Shown piece by piece: positions 21,092 through 32,640 of a DNA stretch of 64,000 nucleotides. A model generated the notes under the pieces. It was not told the DNA's origin. It worked only from the letters and a program-made list of their open reading frames with translations, and searched no databases. A program made the translations under genes and the position numbers. Positions within the stretch are counted from its first letter, which is position 1; the number at the start of each line of letters is the position of its first letter. This stretch comes from Chlorokybus atmophyticus (Eukaryota > Streptophyta > Chlorokybophyceae > Chlorokybales > Chlorokybaceae). Where the stretch lies: assembly GCA_009103225.1 (NCBI GenBank), contig RHPI01001132.1, positions 117,651-181,650 of the forward strand. Reading direction: 5' to 3'.

Positions 21092-21450
21092 TGTTGAGAA
21101 CTAGCGATGCGCCTAATGTGTGTGTATGCGCGTCTCATACAAGTGTGCACACACCAAGGAGAAGCGCAGCAAGCACGCCAACTACAGAGACAATGTGCAA
21201 CCCATTGAGTTAAGCAGTATACAATGCCTTATATACTATGCCACCAAGCATTGTCAACGTTAGCTAAAGTTAACACTAATCGACGCTAGTTAACGATCGA
21301 AGTCAATAGCGAAAATCGAAGTTGACTATGGTTAATCATAACTGCCGTAACTCTTGCACCACTCGCAACTCCCGCAACTCTTGAGGTTAAGCTGATTGTA
21401 CCCACTACATTTAGGTGCCGCCTATATAAATGTAGCTATAACCGTTAACA

Positions 21451-21854
21451 GCCTTCCAACCGTTGGCGAAGCACTTCAATACAGTGACTACAATGAAGTG
21501 CTTTGCCAGCATTTGTTCTTCAAACCTCTTCTTTGCTCTCAAGACGGCAAGGTGCTTGACTCTGGTCCCACTAGACGCCTCTTTCGCCCTTGGGCTCGTA
21601 AGGGCTTTCGTAGGGTTACTAATAGGGTTGTAGGACAATGTGTTTCGCCGCCAAGATTCCGCAATGAAGCTCTACGATTGAGATCCAAAGCAAAATGAGC
21701 AACGCCTAGCTCAGCTTTTTGAGGCCATCGCCAAAGCATGGAACGATCCATTTCTTGCTGGTCTTGGTGTCCCTCTTCCGGTAAAATGCTTGGCTGCTCT
21801 CGACCAGGCTGGCAGCATCACCTTGCTCTTGCTAATTGTCACTCAATTAGCTTT
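21451..21854. other. Unassigned sequence between LTR elements
   Basis: A plus-strand frame continues to 21698 but matches no family I know. I see no splice or promoter evidence. Confidence 0.35.
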
Positions 21855-22523
21855 TGTTACGGTGCTCGTGCCTTGTCACCGATGAGTTGGTGTAATTAAC
21901 AACCCTCTCACCAAGGCATGGTATTCGCAACGGAACCTTGCCCCCTCTGCCAAGCACACATGCGCGCCCCGCCACTCGCGTACGCACGCGTATGCGGTCG
22001 AAGCTACACACCAACTTGTGTAGCGCCTTGGATTGTCACACAAGCAAGCACACACTAATGGACACACGTTAGCAACCCCTGCTAACCACCACCAGGCTTG
22101 CACACAAGAAATTACGAAGCTAAAGGTTGTATTGCACATTGCAATATGTCGCTTTTATACCTACCATCTGCACATACTATTGTCTAGACGATTCCCATGC
22201 TACATAAAACTAAGTGCTAAGTTGTTATTACAAAATCTTGCTGTATACTGCTAAACCTTGTGTATGCATCATAAATCTCATGATTAGGTGCTCATATGGT
22301 CAAGTTATATTACTTGGCGCCAGGCCTTTCAAAAAATCTGGTCGTCCCCTTCTCGATTGGCCCTCCTTTTTTTGGCACCTTCCGGACTGGTCTTGGGCCC
22401 CCGGTCGACATCCGCGGCAAATTCATAAGTCGCCAATATCTGCCACAAGTCATGAAAACGTGGCGCTCGACAAATGGGCCAAAAAAGGTCCTAAAGTCAT
22501 GAAATTAGGCCTCAACAGTTATA
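21855..22523 (-). mobile_element. Diverged solo LTR of gypsy family D
   Basis: On the minus strand this matches the LTRs at 44875-45544 and 57887-58567 almost end to end: the GGCCAAG-type start is decayed, then the GGCGCCAAGTA block, AGCTTGGTGGTGGTTAG-like block, GCGTACGCGAGTGGCGGGGC and GGCAAGGTTCCG-like blocks follow. The ends are TGTTACGG (plus strand) and CAGTTATA. The flanks GCTTT and GCTCC are at best a decayed duplication. Confidence 0.65.
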
Positions 22524-23614
22524 GCTCCTCTCGATGCTTCGGTGTTCTTTTCCCCCTTCTTGCTGGAAGGAAACCACTGTGCGATTGGGTGTGGAGTCTT
22601 CTGCTCTTCTCCTCAAGTCTCTTCATTACGTGCGTGTTCTACCTCCACCTTCCCACTGGTCTAATGGACCAGCGCTCTTCTCCTCGACCCAACTTGTGCT
22701 ACTAGTCTTCTTTGATTACTCGGGCTGGCAGGCTGTAAGCCGGGCTGCTTTCTTCAACATTTGTTGTGACCTCAGCTCTGCTGGGATTTTGGTGTGGGCT
22801 CGAGGGTTGCAGCCCGCTCTCTATGGGATTACGCTTCCCGTGTAGGCTATCACCTGCTTGCTCTTCGTGCGGCTCCACTTCTTTCTAGCCGTCTTCATTG
22901 GCCTTAGGTGTGGTGTGTGGTAAGCAACTCTCCAGCTGCTGGTAAACGCCGCACATCGCTTGAATTGATTGCACATAGTGCGCTCTTCACCAGAGAGCGC
23001 CTTTAGCACACGGGTGCTGTTTCGTCACGCATGACCTGCTTTGCCCTTGTTGTGGATTTTTTCCACATCTTTATTTTGTATGAGGCATCCTTTTTGGGGG
23101 AGGTTTTCTCCTCGGTCCTCTCCCACATGGGGGTCGCTCACACGCTCACGCCTATTGCTTTTTTGTTTGGCATTGACTTTGCTGTCTCCCCCTCTGCCCT
23201 TTCTTCTCTATGGGTGGCTCTTCGGCCCATTACTTTGTGGTGTTTGTGGTGCTACAGGAGCTCACACACATACGGTTCTCCTGCTCCCCTGACGGTCCTT
23301 CATTCCCGGTTCTTTTGCGCTCTTTCCATCAGGGCTCGAGAGGAGTAGCTTGCTGTCACTTCAGCTCCGGTCAAGGATGAACTTCGTGCTCAAGCTTTAA
23401 GAATCCTTGTCCTCTACTTGGGGTTAGGGGGCTATCCAGTGTGAGGTTCTCTCGTTCTCGCTCGTTCCCTCGATTACTTAAATGCAATAAGACATTTCAG
23501 TTTAGTTTCTCTTTCTTTTGTTTGGTCCTTTGGTCATTCTTTGCTTTGAACTCTAGCTATTCTTTTGTTGGGCTACAAAATGATGACACACTAGTCACAT
23601 GATGAGGCACGTAC
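22524..23614. other. Pyrimidine-rich stretch without recognised gene
   Basis: The plus strand is strongly C/T-rich (runs of CTCTTCTCC and similar). Long frames exist for this compositional reason but no domain is recognisable. Confidence 0.4.
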
Positions 23615-23676
23615 AACTCACACACGAGTTATTTGCAACACACAGCTCATGCTGAGGGGTCGCTATAAGTCGATGG
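23615..23676 (-). repeat. Element E terminal repeat B2
   Basis: 62 bp matching B1 at 24052-24116: AACTCACACACGAGTTATTTG, ACACACAGCTCATGCTGAGG and GGTCGCTAT. Confidence 0.7.
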
Positions 23677-23858
23677 ATTCTTATACCTGCTTCATGCACA
23701 ATTAGCTTCGGTGTTGTGAACACAGACGTAACAATCCATGCGTGCCTTGTCCTAGCTGCAGATGTGTGTTGCATATTCTTTTTTGATAGACGGTTAGTGG
23801 TTGTGCTGCCGACGTCGAGGTTGAAGATTGAGAAGCTTGTACACCTGCAATGTATACC

Positions 23859-24051
23859 ACCCTCGCCAAGGATGGCGCCGCTGCGCAAGGATTTTAAACG
23901 ACTAGATAAAGAGCTTGTGACTCACAACTCACATCTGGTGAGTGCTTGTGCCCCCAAGTGCCCAAGGCACTAGGGGCACAAGAGTCTCATAACTCATTAA
24001 CGAGTTCTTGAGTTCATGGGCGCGCATGTCATGCGCTTCATGAACTCATAT
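23859..24051 (-). repeat. Element E terminal repeat A2
   Basis: Matches A1 at 29545-29738 with few differences: CCTCGCCAAGGATGGCGCCG, ACTAGATAA, GTGCTTGTGCCCCCAAGTGC, CGAGTTCTTGAGTTCATGG. It abuts B1. Confidence 0.75.
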
Positions 24052-24116
24052 AACTCACACACGAGTTATTTGTGACACACAGCTCATGCTGAGGGGTCGC
24101 TATGGGTCGATAGATG
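24052..24116 (-). repeat. Element E internal repeat B1
   Basis: Partner of B2; directly adjoins A2, forming the B1-A2 junction of a split direct repeat. Confidence 0.7.
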
Positions 24117-24169
24117 GATACAAACAGTGAGAGCACGTACCACCCAAACCAGGGCTCCTCGTTAATGTG

Positions 24170-25034
24170 TGCAATTCAGGCAACGCTGCGCGCACATAGC
24201 CCTCAGCTGTAGTGGCAGACTTTCAACGCCCAAACTGCTGCCACAGGTGTTGAGGCACACCAGCTTTCATGGCTTGGGTCGCAGCTCTCGAACAAGCAGA
24301 GTGTGTGCCAAAACGCGAGGGGTCCTCCCCTGCCGCCTTAATGGCTTCCTTCCCAACCAAGGATAGTGCCATATGGCACCACAGTGTTGCGTATGATGCA
24401 CGTCCCCCCCGCTCGGATGATGGAGCGCAGCAACTTGCTGGGTCCCGCGTGCCGATATCCCGAGGCCAATAATAACTTTTCGGTGTGCATCATCGGGCAT
24501 AAGTCACCGCCCACAGCAGCTATGTGCACTGTGGTGCCCATACCGTGTTGATCGGTTTTGCTGCGCGGGATGACGAGATCCATACGGCCTGAGCCAAAAA
24601 CAATGTCCTGCGCGTTTACCTCCGCCAGGTCAGAATACCGCATCATACCTGCAAATCTCAGCAGCACCGTCACCGTTGGCAACCTGGCCACCAAGTCCCA
24701 CCCTTCGCGAGCAAAGTGCAAGACCATGACTTGCAAGAGCTCGGGCGTGTAGGCGTCCTTCTTCCGTGTGTTCAAGGGCAGCAGCCTCATAAACCACCGC
24801 AACAAGTGCATGCGCAGTGGGAGAGGCCTGCCATGGCATACGCAGCATGTATGGCCGAAGAGGCATGTTTTCACAGGTGCCGGGGTGGTTGAGTGCACCA
24901 ACATTGGTCAAGAACAGGGCCTCTATGCCAGGGTTTGCTAGCAGGGTAGCCCTACCACGAGGCGTGCAGAACTCCACAAAGCGACGCCAGTAGCCCTCAT
25001 GGCCCCGCAGGGTGCTAGTAGCACGTGACGCCGC
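24170..25034 (-). pseudogene. Tyrosine recombinase of element E (inactivated)
   Basis: An N-terminal helical domain (EGYWRRFVEFC) leads to the core in frame 24904-24338: LLRFAGMMRYSDL holds the first catalytic arginine, and RSKTDQHGMG the beta-strand lysine region. After a frameshift the C-terminal signature is readable: GTHSACSRAAT, where the HxxR arginine is cysteine (CGT to TGT), then QQFGR-stop-KS, where the expected tryptophan is TGA, then AEGYV with the nucleophilic tyrosine. Two of the catalytic positions are therefore destroyed by single transitions. Same strand as gag and RT. Confidence 0.75.
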
Positions 25035-25405
25035 TGTTGAGAATTAGTGATGCGCCTAGTGTGTGTGTATTTCCCTTTTATATACAAGTGTGCACACATT
25101 AAAGACAAGTGCAGCAAGCACGCCAACTATAGAGACAATGTGCGACCCACTGTATTTAGCAGTATATACAGTGTCTTATATACTATGCTACTAAGCACTA
25201 GTTAACTCTGATCAACTCTGGTCAAAGTCAACACTAGTCAATGGTCAAAGTCGACGGTCAAAGTTGAAGTTGATCATGGTTGACCATACTGCCGTTACTC
25301 CCGTAACTCTTGTAACTCCCATAACTATAGAGGTTAAGCTGATCGTACCAACTACATGTAGGCGCCGCCTATACATGTACTGTTAACAAGCTATAACATT
25401 TAAAA
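25035..25405 (-). mobile_element. Solo LTR of family A inserted in element E
   Basis: Complete LTR-A flanked by the 5-bp duplication GCCGC (25030-25034 and 25406-25410). It splits the start of the element E recombinase. A clean solo LTR of this kind arises by LTR-LTR recombination. Confidence 0.8.
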
Positions 25406-27454
25406 GCCGCTGCCACTGCTCGGTATAAGGTGCGCAGGCGCTCAATCTCATAGTCTCCTGGGACGTTGGGCATGAGCGACTGTAAGCTTCGCTCAATAGC
25501 AGTTGCACACAGCATGTGTCAATGGCTAGGACGCAAGTCAATCCGCAATGCCCACATACAACTATTTGGGCAAGCCCCCTTGAAGTTCCGTGACTTGCGG
25601 GCTGGGCCACAAGCAGGCTGGGCCTCCGGGCAGGCTCACAACGTCTGTGATAAATGGTGCCCACACGCCGCCAGGGCACAGCACGGGCCACCAAGTTTGG
25701 GTTGTCCGTTCAGGTACAATAAGGCACATGCGAGCCTTGCATTTGCGGGCATGATGCAAAACAGTGCTAACCCGGTGTGGTGGGAGATGGCACAAGTTGT
25801 TGCAACCACTCGTCTCACAGTGAAAGGCATTGCCGGATGAGCCCGGACATGGTAACAACGAGTTGAAGGCCACACACACGGTGTTGGCATTCGTGGCAAA
25901 GCGGTCCACACCAAAGGTGCCCCACTTGCGAGCGAGCAAGCGAACCCATGGGGTTTGCAAGGTCCAACCGTTCTATTCTGGTGCTTTGGAGAGCGCGTCC
26001 GCCTCCTTGTTGAGTTCACGTGGTAACCACTCCACATGCAAGCGAATGCCGGCGGCAATGTAAGAAAATACGGCATGCCACTTGCTGCAAGTGTCCGGCC
26101 TCACTGCCCCCTTTGCGCATAATGTAGTACACATTGCGGGCATTGCCATAGCGCAGCACCGTGCGACCATGTAGCTCCTCCTCGACAGTGAGCAAGGCAC
26201 ACTCAAGTCCCAATAACTCGCGATGTGTTGAGGAAGTCAAGCACTCATCAGGTGTGATTCACATGTGCCCTTCGCCACGGGGGTAGCTATGCCATGGTAC
26301 ACTAGTCCCCAACCAGTGCGGCTAGCATCCACAAATTGCACTATGTTCAGCTGTATAGTACGCCAAATGGGTGTCATGTTAAGCTCCTCAAAGTGGTCTC
26401 TCGGCCACGATAACTCCGTGGTCTCAGGTTGGCGTAGCACCATGTGAGAGCTCCATGAGCGGCGGGTCTCAATCAAGCGGCGTGTATGCCAAGTCATGAG
26501 TTTGACGGCAGGGCCCAACACCATGAACATGGTTTGCAGCTTGCCACAAAGGGAGGCCAGCAACTTCACTGGCACATGGTGCCTGTTACCAAATGCGCGT
26601 TGCAAGTCCCTAAGCAAACCATTGCGCTTCTTGCCGGGGATATGAACAGTGCCAGCGTGTGTATCCCGCACAAAGCCGAGGAAGATGATGACTCTGCTCA
26701 GCACGATCTGCGCCTTGGTGTTGATCACCAGCCCGCACCATGCTGAATGTGCTTGCACAATGGACACGGTGGAGGCATGCTCCACCCTGGAGCGAGCAGC
26801 AAATAAGAAGTCGTCAATGTATGGCAACACGCGAATGCCCTGCACACGCCAACCGCGCACCAATTGCTTCATAATCTTTGTGAACACGAGGCAAGCCGTG
26901 CTCAACCCACATGACAACGAGCAAAACACTTTGCCCGCAAACGAGAACCCCAAGTAGCCCAAAAAGGCGGGGTGGATGTCCACATGATGATAGCCGGATA
27001 TTAAGTCCGTAGAGAACAATCAGTCTTCAGGTTGCAGCAAGTCCGTGATGCTGCGTACATCCTCATACTTAAGTGGCGTGTTTACCATATAGGAGTTGAC
27101 ACAGCGCAAGTCCATAATGAGGCGCAACTTGCGGCCAGCATCGACCACGTTGAGTGGGCTCACCACGAGGGGGATTGTCACACACTCTTATGCGGCCCCA
27201 CCATGCACTAGGTTGGCAATGGAAGCCGCAGCGAAGTCCGCAAACTCATGCACACCCTTGTGGTTGGTGAATGCCCATTCGCGGGGTGGGTCAGCCGCCC
27301 ATGGTAGCTTGTACCCGTCCTCCACCCATGAGAGCACCATAGTAGACTCACAGAAGTCACGCCATGCTGGCAAGGCATCATGCAGTCGATGACGCATGTA
27401 AGGCCCTTTAACAATGAGGTTGGCAGGGACGCGAGCAAACTCATGGTGCTTCAT
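25406..27454 (-). pseudogene. Reverse transcriptase-RNase H of element E
   Basis: RT pieces: RLIMDLRCVNSY near 27110, then FSTDLISGYHHVDIHP and an intact VLPYIDDFLFAA active site in the frame 27019-26237. RNase H starts at VQFVDASRTGWGL. After it comes the DIRS-type region with WGTFGVDRFATNAN, NLCHLPP and MCLIVPERTTQTWWPVL. Stops interrupt it at about 27187 (TAA) and 27018-27020 (TGA at an expected tryptophan), and frames shift near 26240 and 25980. It would make cDNA from the element RNA. Family match is to DIRS/Ngaro RTs. Confidence 0.75.
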
Positions 27455-27843
27455 CCAGTCGTGAACAGTGTCCTCCTTTGTGCTAGTATAGGCTACTGCA
27501 CACGACCACGAAGTGTCCTCAACAACGGAGCTCAGCTAGAGCCTCAACGGCATGACGACCGTAAAATGGCCGCAACTCGTGCAAATAGTGTCCGAATTGG
27601 GTTTTGTTTTGCTCAGCACGACGCTATTAGCCTCATTGTAATGGACATAACGTGTCAATGAGACCCCAGCAAAAGTTATAAGGAAGATAGCGATTTTTAA
27701 GTAGTGGATCACAGATCCGACACTTTCATTCACTCAGCTCGCAAATGGATTCACTAAAGCAGCAGTTGCGAACACGGAAAAGTGCCCCACCGGGCTATAG
27801 TACCAACAGTGCAAGTGTACAGCTACTAGGCTGTCACAACAGC

Positions 27844-28041
27844 TCCAGAGCTGCGCTACCAAACTAATGGCCGCCATGGCCTGTCGAGGGCTTACGGCAA
27901 TAAACACGCAAGTGCCCCGGCTCCCCACCATTGTAACAGGTGCGGGCATCATGCTGGCCCCCCGTAGATGCGGGCTGAGACTGCATAGGAACGGTCTTGT
28001 AACTGGTATGCCCAGCATCAGATGCATAAGATCCAGAGTAG

Positions 28042-28074
<33 letters not shown>

Positions 28075-29555
28075 CCCCAAGACTTGGTTAGCCAATGAAC
28101 CAGAAGAATTGCGGCACAAAGGCACTCTTCTTCTGTGTAGCAGAAAGGGCTGAGACTGGAGAGTCTTGTCTGATTNGGGGGGGGGGGGGGGGGGGGGTAA
28201 ATTGGCCCCGCCCTTTGTTGGGAGTGTAGGCCGCCTTTGGCTTGGGCTTGGGCTGCGCCGCAGCTGCCTCCTTGATTGCCTTCTCAAGGCGCTTTGCCTC
28301 TGCATTGTCCGCAGCTTGAGGGTCTCTCGTGAGCTCCTCCACCACTTTCCAACTATGCTTGTTGGCCACTTCCACATGGTGGAACTGCGTGCACACCTTG
28401 TCCAATGCTGGTGCACAGAGCACATGTGAGCAACACTGGTTGCGGGCATTTATGCATAGGCTCAGAGCCATTGGGTTTAACGCCAGGCGCACCCGCATTG
28501 ACATCACCATCTCCGACATGCTAATGTGATTGCAAATCTGTTATGCCTGTTACCTTGCTATGAATAGTCATAACGTGAATACAGAGGTGGACATGCAAGG
28601 GTGTTAAGTGCGGGCCCTCCCCCCCCTGCCGGATACGGGGGGAGGAGGGATGCGGAACAATGTATTTAAATGGATGCCTCTACGTAGATGACAGGCCCGT
28701 ACCTTCATAAGGCCGATGATGCACGCATGTGCATGTTCGCATGAGAACAATCCGCACCCTCATGCGCGTCCTACATGTGTGCTCGTGCAAATGGCCATGC
28801 TCAGCAAAGAATGAGCCCACCTTGCATGTTGTCTTTGCGGCCTTTGGCGAAGTGGGGATCCTTGGCGAGGTGAGAGGCACACGGACGAAGGAGGCCGCCG
28901 CCGAAGCAATGTAAGTCGCCACGTTGATGTGTTGCCGAGCCCGCTTTGTCATGTTCTCCTTCCAAGGGACCGTGGGATCACTAAAGCGAATGGCCAATGC
29001 CTCCGCGCGAGCATTCGGTGTAGTGGAGTCGCCTTTGTCGCGGCGAAGGATGCTCACGAGTAGCGGGTGGTTGGGCTCATCAACGAGCTCATTATGAGGG
29101 ATGGCGGGCGCCTTCCCACGCTTAAGACGCATGTTTTCTGCCTCCAACTCCTCCAACCTCGTCGCAATGGCCTCCGTGGGTGTCATAGACGGGGTGGAAG
29201 CGACGGAGAGCGGGCTTGCCTCCCTCTTCTTACGCTTGTAAGTGACGACGGGTGGGTCCTCATCATCCTCGTCCTCGTCATCGTCACCAGCACCCTCCTT
29301 GTTCACCTCCTCTTCTCCCACTTCCACGGGGGGGGGCACCCTTGTCTCCTCACTCGCCGCTCTTCTCTCCTCCTCCGCACTCAAGGTGTGGCGACGCGGA
29401 CTTGTAGCCCGCGCCAACCTATTGGCGGCAAGCCTAGCCGCCTTGGCCGTGGCTTCCACGTCATCTCCATTGCCACGTGCACTTTTTGACCGTGTGGTGG
29501 TCATGGAGGTCGACCGCCTATCCTTCCTCCAAACCACACTCGCCACCCTCGCCAA
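27844..29555 (-). pseudogene. Gag of element E, with mutated zinc knuckle
   Basis: The start (MARVASVVWR) lies at the A1 boundary. The first part (29555-28680) is basic then acidic, with a D/E run and a helical segment (TRLEELEAENMRLKRGK). A second frame (28519-28088) is helical and proline/lysine-rich and then hits two G runs (28041-28072 and 28177-28197, with an N at 28176). Beyond these, 27938-27897 encode CYNGGEPGHLRVYC, a CCHC knuckle whose second cysteine is glycine. The G runs may be assembly faults, so true frame breaks are uncertain. Confidence 0.6.
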
Positions 29556-29738
29556 GGATGGCGCCGCCGCGCAAGGGTTTCAAGCGACTAGATAAGGAGC
29601 TTATGACTCACAACTCACATCTGGTGAGTGCTTGTGCCCCCAAGTGCCCAAGGCACTAGGGGCATAAGAGTCTCATAAGTCAGTAACGAGTTCTTGAGTT
29701 CATGGACGCGCATTTTCATGCGCGTCTTGAACTCATAT
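29545..29738 (-). repeat. Element E terminal repeat A1
   Basis: 5' end of element E; partner of A2 at 23859-24051. Similarity of the two copies stops just inside the gag start codon. Confidence 0.75.
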
Positions 29739-29741
29739 GAC

Positions 29742-30323
29742 TTGTTGTGCATGCATCATTGCGGATGACTAGTTGGTTACCAGACCAAGCGCTGCTACCA
29801 ATTATTAGCTATGCAAGGTTGGGGCAACAATTAAGAGGGGTTAGCGAGCTAGTTGGTTGCACTACCAATACAGCAAACAAGCGAGAAGTTGACGCGCAGG
29901 TAAACAATGCGGCGCACACAATAGAACAATGCACCAAAGGCAAGACAAACGCACCCACAATCACACATACCTTCCTCTCATGAAGTCTCTACACATCAGT
30001 ACACTCGGAGACCCGCTTGCGCCAACAACCCGAGTCTCCTCCTCTTCCTCCTCCTTCCGTTCATTTTCACCCGATTGTCGCTAAGAGCGTGCGTTTTGCC
30101 CCGTTGAGCCCACCACGCACCCACCTCCACCTGCGCTTGCGCCGTCCACCTCTTATGTGCCAGCAATTAGTGCTTGCAACAACAAGGTTAAAGCACGCGG
30201 TGGGGCACAGCCCTTCCGACGTTGCGGGCTTAGTAAAAGTGACGGCTAGGGTTGGGCCACGGCGCGACGCTCGTGAACAACGATTCTAGCAATAGTATGA
30301 GGTAGGGTTACATTGGCTTCATA
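29742..30323. other. No recognised feature
   Basis: 582 bp; includes a CTCCTC-rich stretch at 30030-30060. No gene supported. Confidence 0.4.
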
Positions 30324-30328
30324 TGGCC

Positions 30329-30790
30329 TGTTAAGAACTAGTGTGCATGTATGCGCCCTACCTCATACATGCGCTCACACTAGGGGAACAACAAGTGCAA
30401 TAGTATGTCAACAACTCAGAGAAGTATGTTCCTATTGCAGTTCCACCTGTATGCGCCACATACAGTAAGTTATATACTAAGCTAGTCAACACTAGAAAAC
30501 ACTAGTCAACCCTAGTCAAAGTCAACTCTAGTCAACACTAATCAATGCTCAAAGTCAACCCTAGTCAACCCTAGTCAATGGTTAAAGTCAAAGTTGACCG
30601 TAACTCTCATAACTCCCGCAACTCCTGTTGACTGTAACTCCCGTTGCGTAACCGCCGCACATGGTTCAAGTAACATCAACAAGCTGACTGTACTATAAGC
30701 ATACTATACTAGCAAACCTCATATGCTTAACCTTCAACATGTACTATAAGCATACTATACTAGCAAACCTCATATGCTTAACCTTCAACA
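30329..30790 (-). mobile_element. Solo LTR of family C
   Basis: Minus-strand LTR starting TGTTGAAGG and ending CTTAACA, flanked by the 5-bp duplication TGGCC (30324-30328 and 30791-30795). About 51 bp at its start are duplicated in tandem (30689-30739 and 30740-30790). Confidence 0.8.
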
Positions 30791-30795
30791 TGGCC

Positions 30796-31221
30796 CGATG
30801 TCACATTGGCATGTGTACCCTATGAGAGAAAAACAAATTTGATGCAATGTTCATGTGAGATCAATGCCACATATACATCGTGTATACATTAACCTCCACA
30901 AGCGCATACCATCAAAAATATGTATGCACCTACCACGTGTATGCATACTTGATGAGAGCATAATTATGCAACCGCTCTAAGAGCGTACTTTATGCACTTA
31001 TGCCAGGTACAAGTGCATAACGTACGCATTCCATAAGTAATCATAGCCTCAAGTTACGTAGTTGAGCTTATCATTGGAATCAACATCTGAACCGCAATCC
31101 ATCTGTAAACTTACCGCAATCTTCCTTGATGCATGCATTGTTATTAATGACGTAACACATCACACAAAATAAACTCATCAATAAATGCATATCCACTTCA
31201 TGCACAGATTTTACTGTTCAT
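30796..31221. other. No recognised feature
   Basis: 426 bp of AT-leaning DNA with no supported gene or repeat family. Confidence 0.4.
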
Positions 31222-32299
31222 TGTTGAGAACTAGTGAAGCGCCTAGTGTGTGTGCATTTGCCTCTTATATACAAGTGTGCACACACCACGGACAAGTGCA
31301 GCAAGCACGCCAACTATAGAGACACTGTGCGACCCACTGTATTAAGCAGTATACAGTGTCTTATATACCATGCTACTAAGCACTAGCTCACTCTGGTCAA
31401 AGTCAACACAAAACAACACTAGTCAATGGTCAAAGTCAATGGTCAAAGTCAAAGTTGACAATGGTTGACCATAGCTGTCGTAACTCTCGTAACTCTCATA
31501 ACTCTTGTAACTCCCGTAACTATACAGGTTAAGCTGATTGTACCAACTATATGTAGGCGCCGCCTATACATGTACTTTGTACAACCCATAACATTTAACA
31601 CTCCCACGCGAGCAGCTTGACCTTGAACTCCAAGTTCTTCTCGCAAGCTTACCCACATTAACTTACTCCATTGAAAACTCCCACGGATGTGTTGCTCCCA
31701 CGGAGTTGATGCTTTTCTCCATGACACCATCCTTCTCCTCGTGCTGCCAGCAAGACTACAACGTTCCAATACTCCTGGTTTCCTCCTCGTCGTTGTTGCA
31801 TCAGGTTGCACCACGCCACGCCTGACCTTGCTCAGGTGGTTTTGAGGACTCCATTAACGGCAAACTATGCTATAAACTACACCGAGTTCTTTACCTTAGC
31901 AATGCTGTACCGGAGTGTAGGCCGTGCAAGGGTTGATCAGACCCTTCTACCAAGGCAAGCACCCCTCCCATCTTCTATTAGCTAGCTATACAACTCAGTT
32001 CTTGTATGCCAATCAATTGACGTGTATGAACCAATACCGCACACCTGTATGCTACCAAAAACAACTCCACAGCAATGCAGCCTCCAATGTATGCAGCTCA
32101 ACACCAGCAACTACTTATTGGCTGGCAGTAACTGACACATACCTTTTTGTCTGCGACCTCTATCTCAACATGTCCTTCACGCGCCCTTGCAGTGGGAGAG
32201 GACGGACGAACACCATCCACTGCATCTCCTTGAGGTCCTCACCAATGCTAGAAAGCAATCGCCATCGTGGCGTGCTCCTCCTTGGTTGCCTCATCGTGG

Positions 32300-32640
32300 A
32301 TCCTCTTGGGGCACTCGCGAAAGAAGTGGCCCTTCATCTTGCAATAGTGACACTCTTTGTCACGCACCGCCTTCCCACCACCTGCTTTGCTCCTGCATCA
32401 TGTGTGTTAAGAAGATGAGGCAGCAAGTGCAATAGGTTCTCCACCATTCTCTAACTTCTGAACATCCAACTGGCCTTCCACAGCTAGCAGCTTATGCACT
32501 ACATCAGCAAACTTCAAAACCACATCTGAGGACTCCAATACAGTCACTAGCAAAGCTCTTTCCTAAGCCAGCTACAACTGCCCACATCACCTCCTCTTCC
32601 TTCACATCGTGGCCCACTGCTGCAAAGTCTTGCCAAAGCT
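32300..32640 (-). pseudogene. 3' part of copy-3 gag
   Basis: Zinc knuckle and UBN2 end of the gag of gag-only copy 3, continuing from the piece at 39115-39510. Decayed by small deletions. It stops at the element G insertion. Confidence 0.65.

Larger units (their letters stand above)
19177..21450 (-). mobile_element. Gag-only copia-type LTR element (TR-GAG-like), copy 1
   Basis: LTRs of family A at 19177-19550 and 21092-21450, each starting TGTT and ending AACA, bound a 1.54-kb interior. Read on the minus strand: 5' LTR, primer site GGTTATGGGCCCAC (21091-21078), gag, about 640 bp of non-coding lead, then a sequence ending in CGTGGGAG beside the 3' LTR. No protease, integrase or RT is present, and the same pol-less structure recurs in copies 2 and 3, so this is a family and not one deletion. 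The flanking pentamers (GTTTT and GCCTT) do not match. Confidence 0.72.
23615..29738 (-). mobile_element. Second DIRS-group tyrosine-recombinase retrotransposon, element E
   Basis: On the minus strand: A1 (29738-29545), gag, RT-RNase H, tyrosine recombinase, B1 (24116-24052), A2 (24051-23859), B2 (23676-23615). Thus it has split direct repeats like element K, but all genes face the same way. It is interrupted by a solo LTR-A at 25035-25405, by stops and frameshifts, and by G runs with an N at 28041-28197. Confidence 0.75.

Noticed and set aside
22534-23348. Long hydrophobic plus-strand frames
   Set aside because: Explained by the C/T-rich strand, which yields Leu, Ser, Pro and Phe codons; interrupted by stops and without domains.
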